This document shows, piece by piece, positions 63,721-64,000 of a DNA stretch of 64,000 bases (positions are counted from its first letter, which is position 1; each line of letters opens with the position of its first letter). Made by a program: the position numbers and the translations under genes. Origin of the DNA: Silene conica (lineage: Eukaryota > Streptophyta > Magnoliopsida > Caryophyllales > Caryophyllaceae); NCBI GenBank assembly GCA_029255685.2, contig CM055313.2, positions 24,219,079 through 24,283,078 of the forward strand, written 5' to 3'. The notes below the pieces were generated by a model, which ran no database searches, was not told the origin of the DNA, and worked only from the letters and a program-made list of their open reading frames with translations.

Positions 63721-64000
63721 ATTTATAGCATACCGGCAACGTCAAATGTCTTCCGTTGTTTTTGAAACTTTTTGTGCCTGCATTATCTGACGCGCTTAAC
63801 CATTCGTGCGATTTTCGGACATTTATGTTCCGGGAGCTCAGAGGCCTAAAAAACGAGTATTATATATAACCTTCAATTTGAGTTGTTTCAGATGGTTGGA
63901 GCGGCCATTTGTTATTTTCTGCCGGGTTTCATATCACATGTCCGAAATCACATCATTAGTTATTTTAATCGATTCTTTATCCAATAAACAACTATAGATC
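63721..64000. repeat. Satellite array resumes after the gypsy element
   Basis: It starts within a unit at TTTATAGCATACCGGCAACG and carries the same landmarks as 49973-54225. It continues to the window end, so the full array is larger than seen here. Confidence 0.93.

Overview
The window is nuclear DNA of a flowering plant, almost certainly a eudicot. It carries spliced plant genes with GT-AG introns, Ty1/copia and Ty3/gypsy chromovirus-type LTR retrotransposons, Helitrons, Mutator-like (MULE), hAT and Tourist/Stowaway-like elements, and AT-rich intergenic DNA. The species cannot be fixed from sequence alone; the order Caryophyllales is only a guess.

Five host genes were found. They are a RanBP1 gene (19292-23438, +, 4 exons, 230 aa), a group-B MAP kinase most like MPK13 (37404-42049, +, 6 exons, 371 aa), a farnesol/phytol-kinase family gene (FOLK type, 44201-47572, +, 6 exons, 293 aa), a tRNA-Asn(GTT) (48062-48135, -) and a short type-3-like metallothionein (48469-48899, -, 2 exons, 60 aa). 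Exons were assembled by eye from family conservation, frame continuity and GT/AG borders. The genes are unrelated in function, and nothing suggests co-regulation.

Transposable elements fill most of the rest. Positions 1-17903 are a nested copia complex. A plus-strand copia element is broken by an inverted, 5'-truncated copia (600-5510) and by a 3.0-kb solo LTR with a 5-bp target duplication (5806-8819). It ends in an abnormal LTR-tail-LTR arrangement. The last LTR holds a 5.3-kb MULE (11823-17102, perfect 9-bp target duplication), which itself holds a Helitron (13096-14612). Positions 24210-36449 are a head-to-tail run of three Helitrons carrying minisatellites, the middle one hit by a 3.27-kb solo gypsy LTR (29633-32905). 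Positions 49973-54225 and 63721-64000 are a satellite of about 314 bp per unit, split by a non-autonomous hAT (52244-53315) and by a chromovirus-like gypsy element (54226-63720) with 2.4-kb LTRs and a disabled gag-pol. Smaller elements sit in or beside the genes.

The observations most worth a second look are the Helitron concatemer and its minisatellites, the regularly spaced motif arrays inside two related gypsy LTR families, the 386-bp block identical between the two gypsy LTRs, the satellite, the metallothionein with a depleted N-terminal cysteine cluster, and a possible two-exon mini-gene inside the MULE.
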